DNA of 64,000 bases from Rotaria socialis. Taxonomy: Eukaryota; Rotifera; Eurotatoria; Philodinida; Philodinidae. The notes below the pieces were generated by a model, which worked only from the letters and a program-made list of their open reading frames with translations, searched no databases and was not told the origin of the DNA. This document shows, piece after piece, positions 63,273 through 64,000 of the stretch; position 1 is the first letter of the stretch, and each line of letters begins with the position of its first letter. Location of the stretch: contig CAJNYU010000032.1 in the NCBI GenBank assembly GCA_905331475.1, positions 47,563-111,562 of the forward strand, read 5' to 3'. The translations under genes and the position numbers were made by a program.

Positions 63273-64000
63273 TAAAAGTATCTGATTAAGCATAAAATTC
63301 AGACAGAAAATATTTCAAGAGTCATACGAGTAGTTTAGTTGCTTCCTGCAACAACAACAACAGCAGCAAAATCATAATAAAATAAGCAAGATCAAGTTTT
63401 ATCTTTTTGGTTTTGCAGAGATTTAATTATATGTCGATAATAATCAGTAATCTTCGTAATCAAAATGAAGATGACTTATCATTAGATCAATGAAAATTGG
63501 ATAAACTGTCGAAGACTATTAAATAAAGGAAGATGATGATGATGACAAACAAGAAATCTTGTAAATGCGTACAAAAACTAAGATTAGTTAGCAAGTCAAA
63601 GATAGTTCAACTATTGAAAGCAAAACAAACGCATCGTCGTTTTTTATGCTGTTAATAAATCAACTGTCAAATAATAATCATGATTATATAAAAGGCTTCT
63701 TGCTTTTATCAAAAATTCTAAAAACACATTCGCATTTATCAGTCGGATTTTGCGTAGTGGAATGATTTTTTTATGTCGAACATTTCTGATTGTCTCTTAT
63801 AAAAAACACACAATGAATATGAATCAATTTTACATTAGTAAAATGTCATTAACGGCTTGTTCTAAATGGAAAAACAGTGCCCTGGAAAATTAGAAAACAA
63901 TCTTAGCGCTATACACAACGAAAGCTGCCTTCGAATTACACGCACAGAGTCATCCAATCTCGTGTATTTCCCTGTAGAATTCTGCATCATAATAATTTTT
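63273..64000. repeat. Dispersed direct repeat, copy 2 (runs off the window)
   Basis: Near-identical to 54565-55301, same orientation, 8.7 kb downstream. The CAA tract has seven units here, two of them CAG, against ten in copy 1. The match continues to the last base of the window, so its full length is not visible. Confidence 0.9.

Noticed and set aside
54565..64000. Interpretation of the direct repeats as LTRs of one retrotransposon
   Set aside because: The interval holds ordinary spliced cellular genes on both strands and no gag, protease or reverse transcriptase signatures.

Overview
The window reads as a nuclear contig from a small-genome invertebrate animal. It is visibly A/T-rich, genes are split by many short GT-AG introns (often 50-80 bp), both strands are used, and most recognisable products are metazoan: profilin-4, KDM7/PHF8-type demethylase, CCDC47, coronin, DNAJB11, calmodulin, Pur-alpha, WSTF/BAZ1B and COMT. 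Kinesin-light-chain-like TPR genes, a decayed F-box gene, and bacterial- or fungal-type TatD and GST genes suggest a bdelloid rotifer. That assignment is inference, not proof.

Layout. 1-5.3 kb: the 3' end of a TPR gene, profilin-4 (-), a small basic protein built from exon-end repeats (-), and a GST (+). 5.7-12 kb: a complete PHD-JmjC demethylase (+), then an intronless TatD nuclease (+). 12.8-16.4 kb: a TPR gene without a visible start (-) and a stretch with MITE-like termini. 16.4-24.5 kb: CCDC47 (-), diverging from coronin (+), which appears to have two alternative last exons, then DNAJB11 (+). 24.5-27.9 kb: no gene seen. 27.9-33.1 kb: an unrecognised helical protein (-), calmodulin (-) and Pur-alpha (+). 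34-40 kb: a large WSTF/BAZ1B homologue without a bromodomain. 41.6-45.4 kb: a small nuclear-looking protein (-), a broken F-box gene interrupted by a foldback-like element, and a secreted or anchored Cu/Zn SOD (-). 48-54.4 kb: a single-granulin peptide (-), a Ser-rich protein (-), an orphan two-exon gene (+) and COMT (+). 56.7-61.7 kb: a PTB-like scaffold (+), a convergent single-pass membrane protein (-) and a 46-residue protein (+).

How the genes relate. There is no operon logic; most are independent housekeeping loci. Two are chromatin regulators (KDM7-type, BAZ1B-type). Two concern actin (profilin-4, coronin). Two act in ER protein production (CCDC47 in membrane-protein insertion, DNAJB11 as a lumenal co-chaperone). 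GST, SOD and COMT handle reactive or small-molecule substrates. A near-identical repeat of about 0.73 kb occurs at 54.6 kb and again at the right edge of the window. Exon boundaries were placed by eye from splice signals, reading phase and remembered family alignments; no searches were run.
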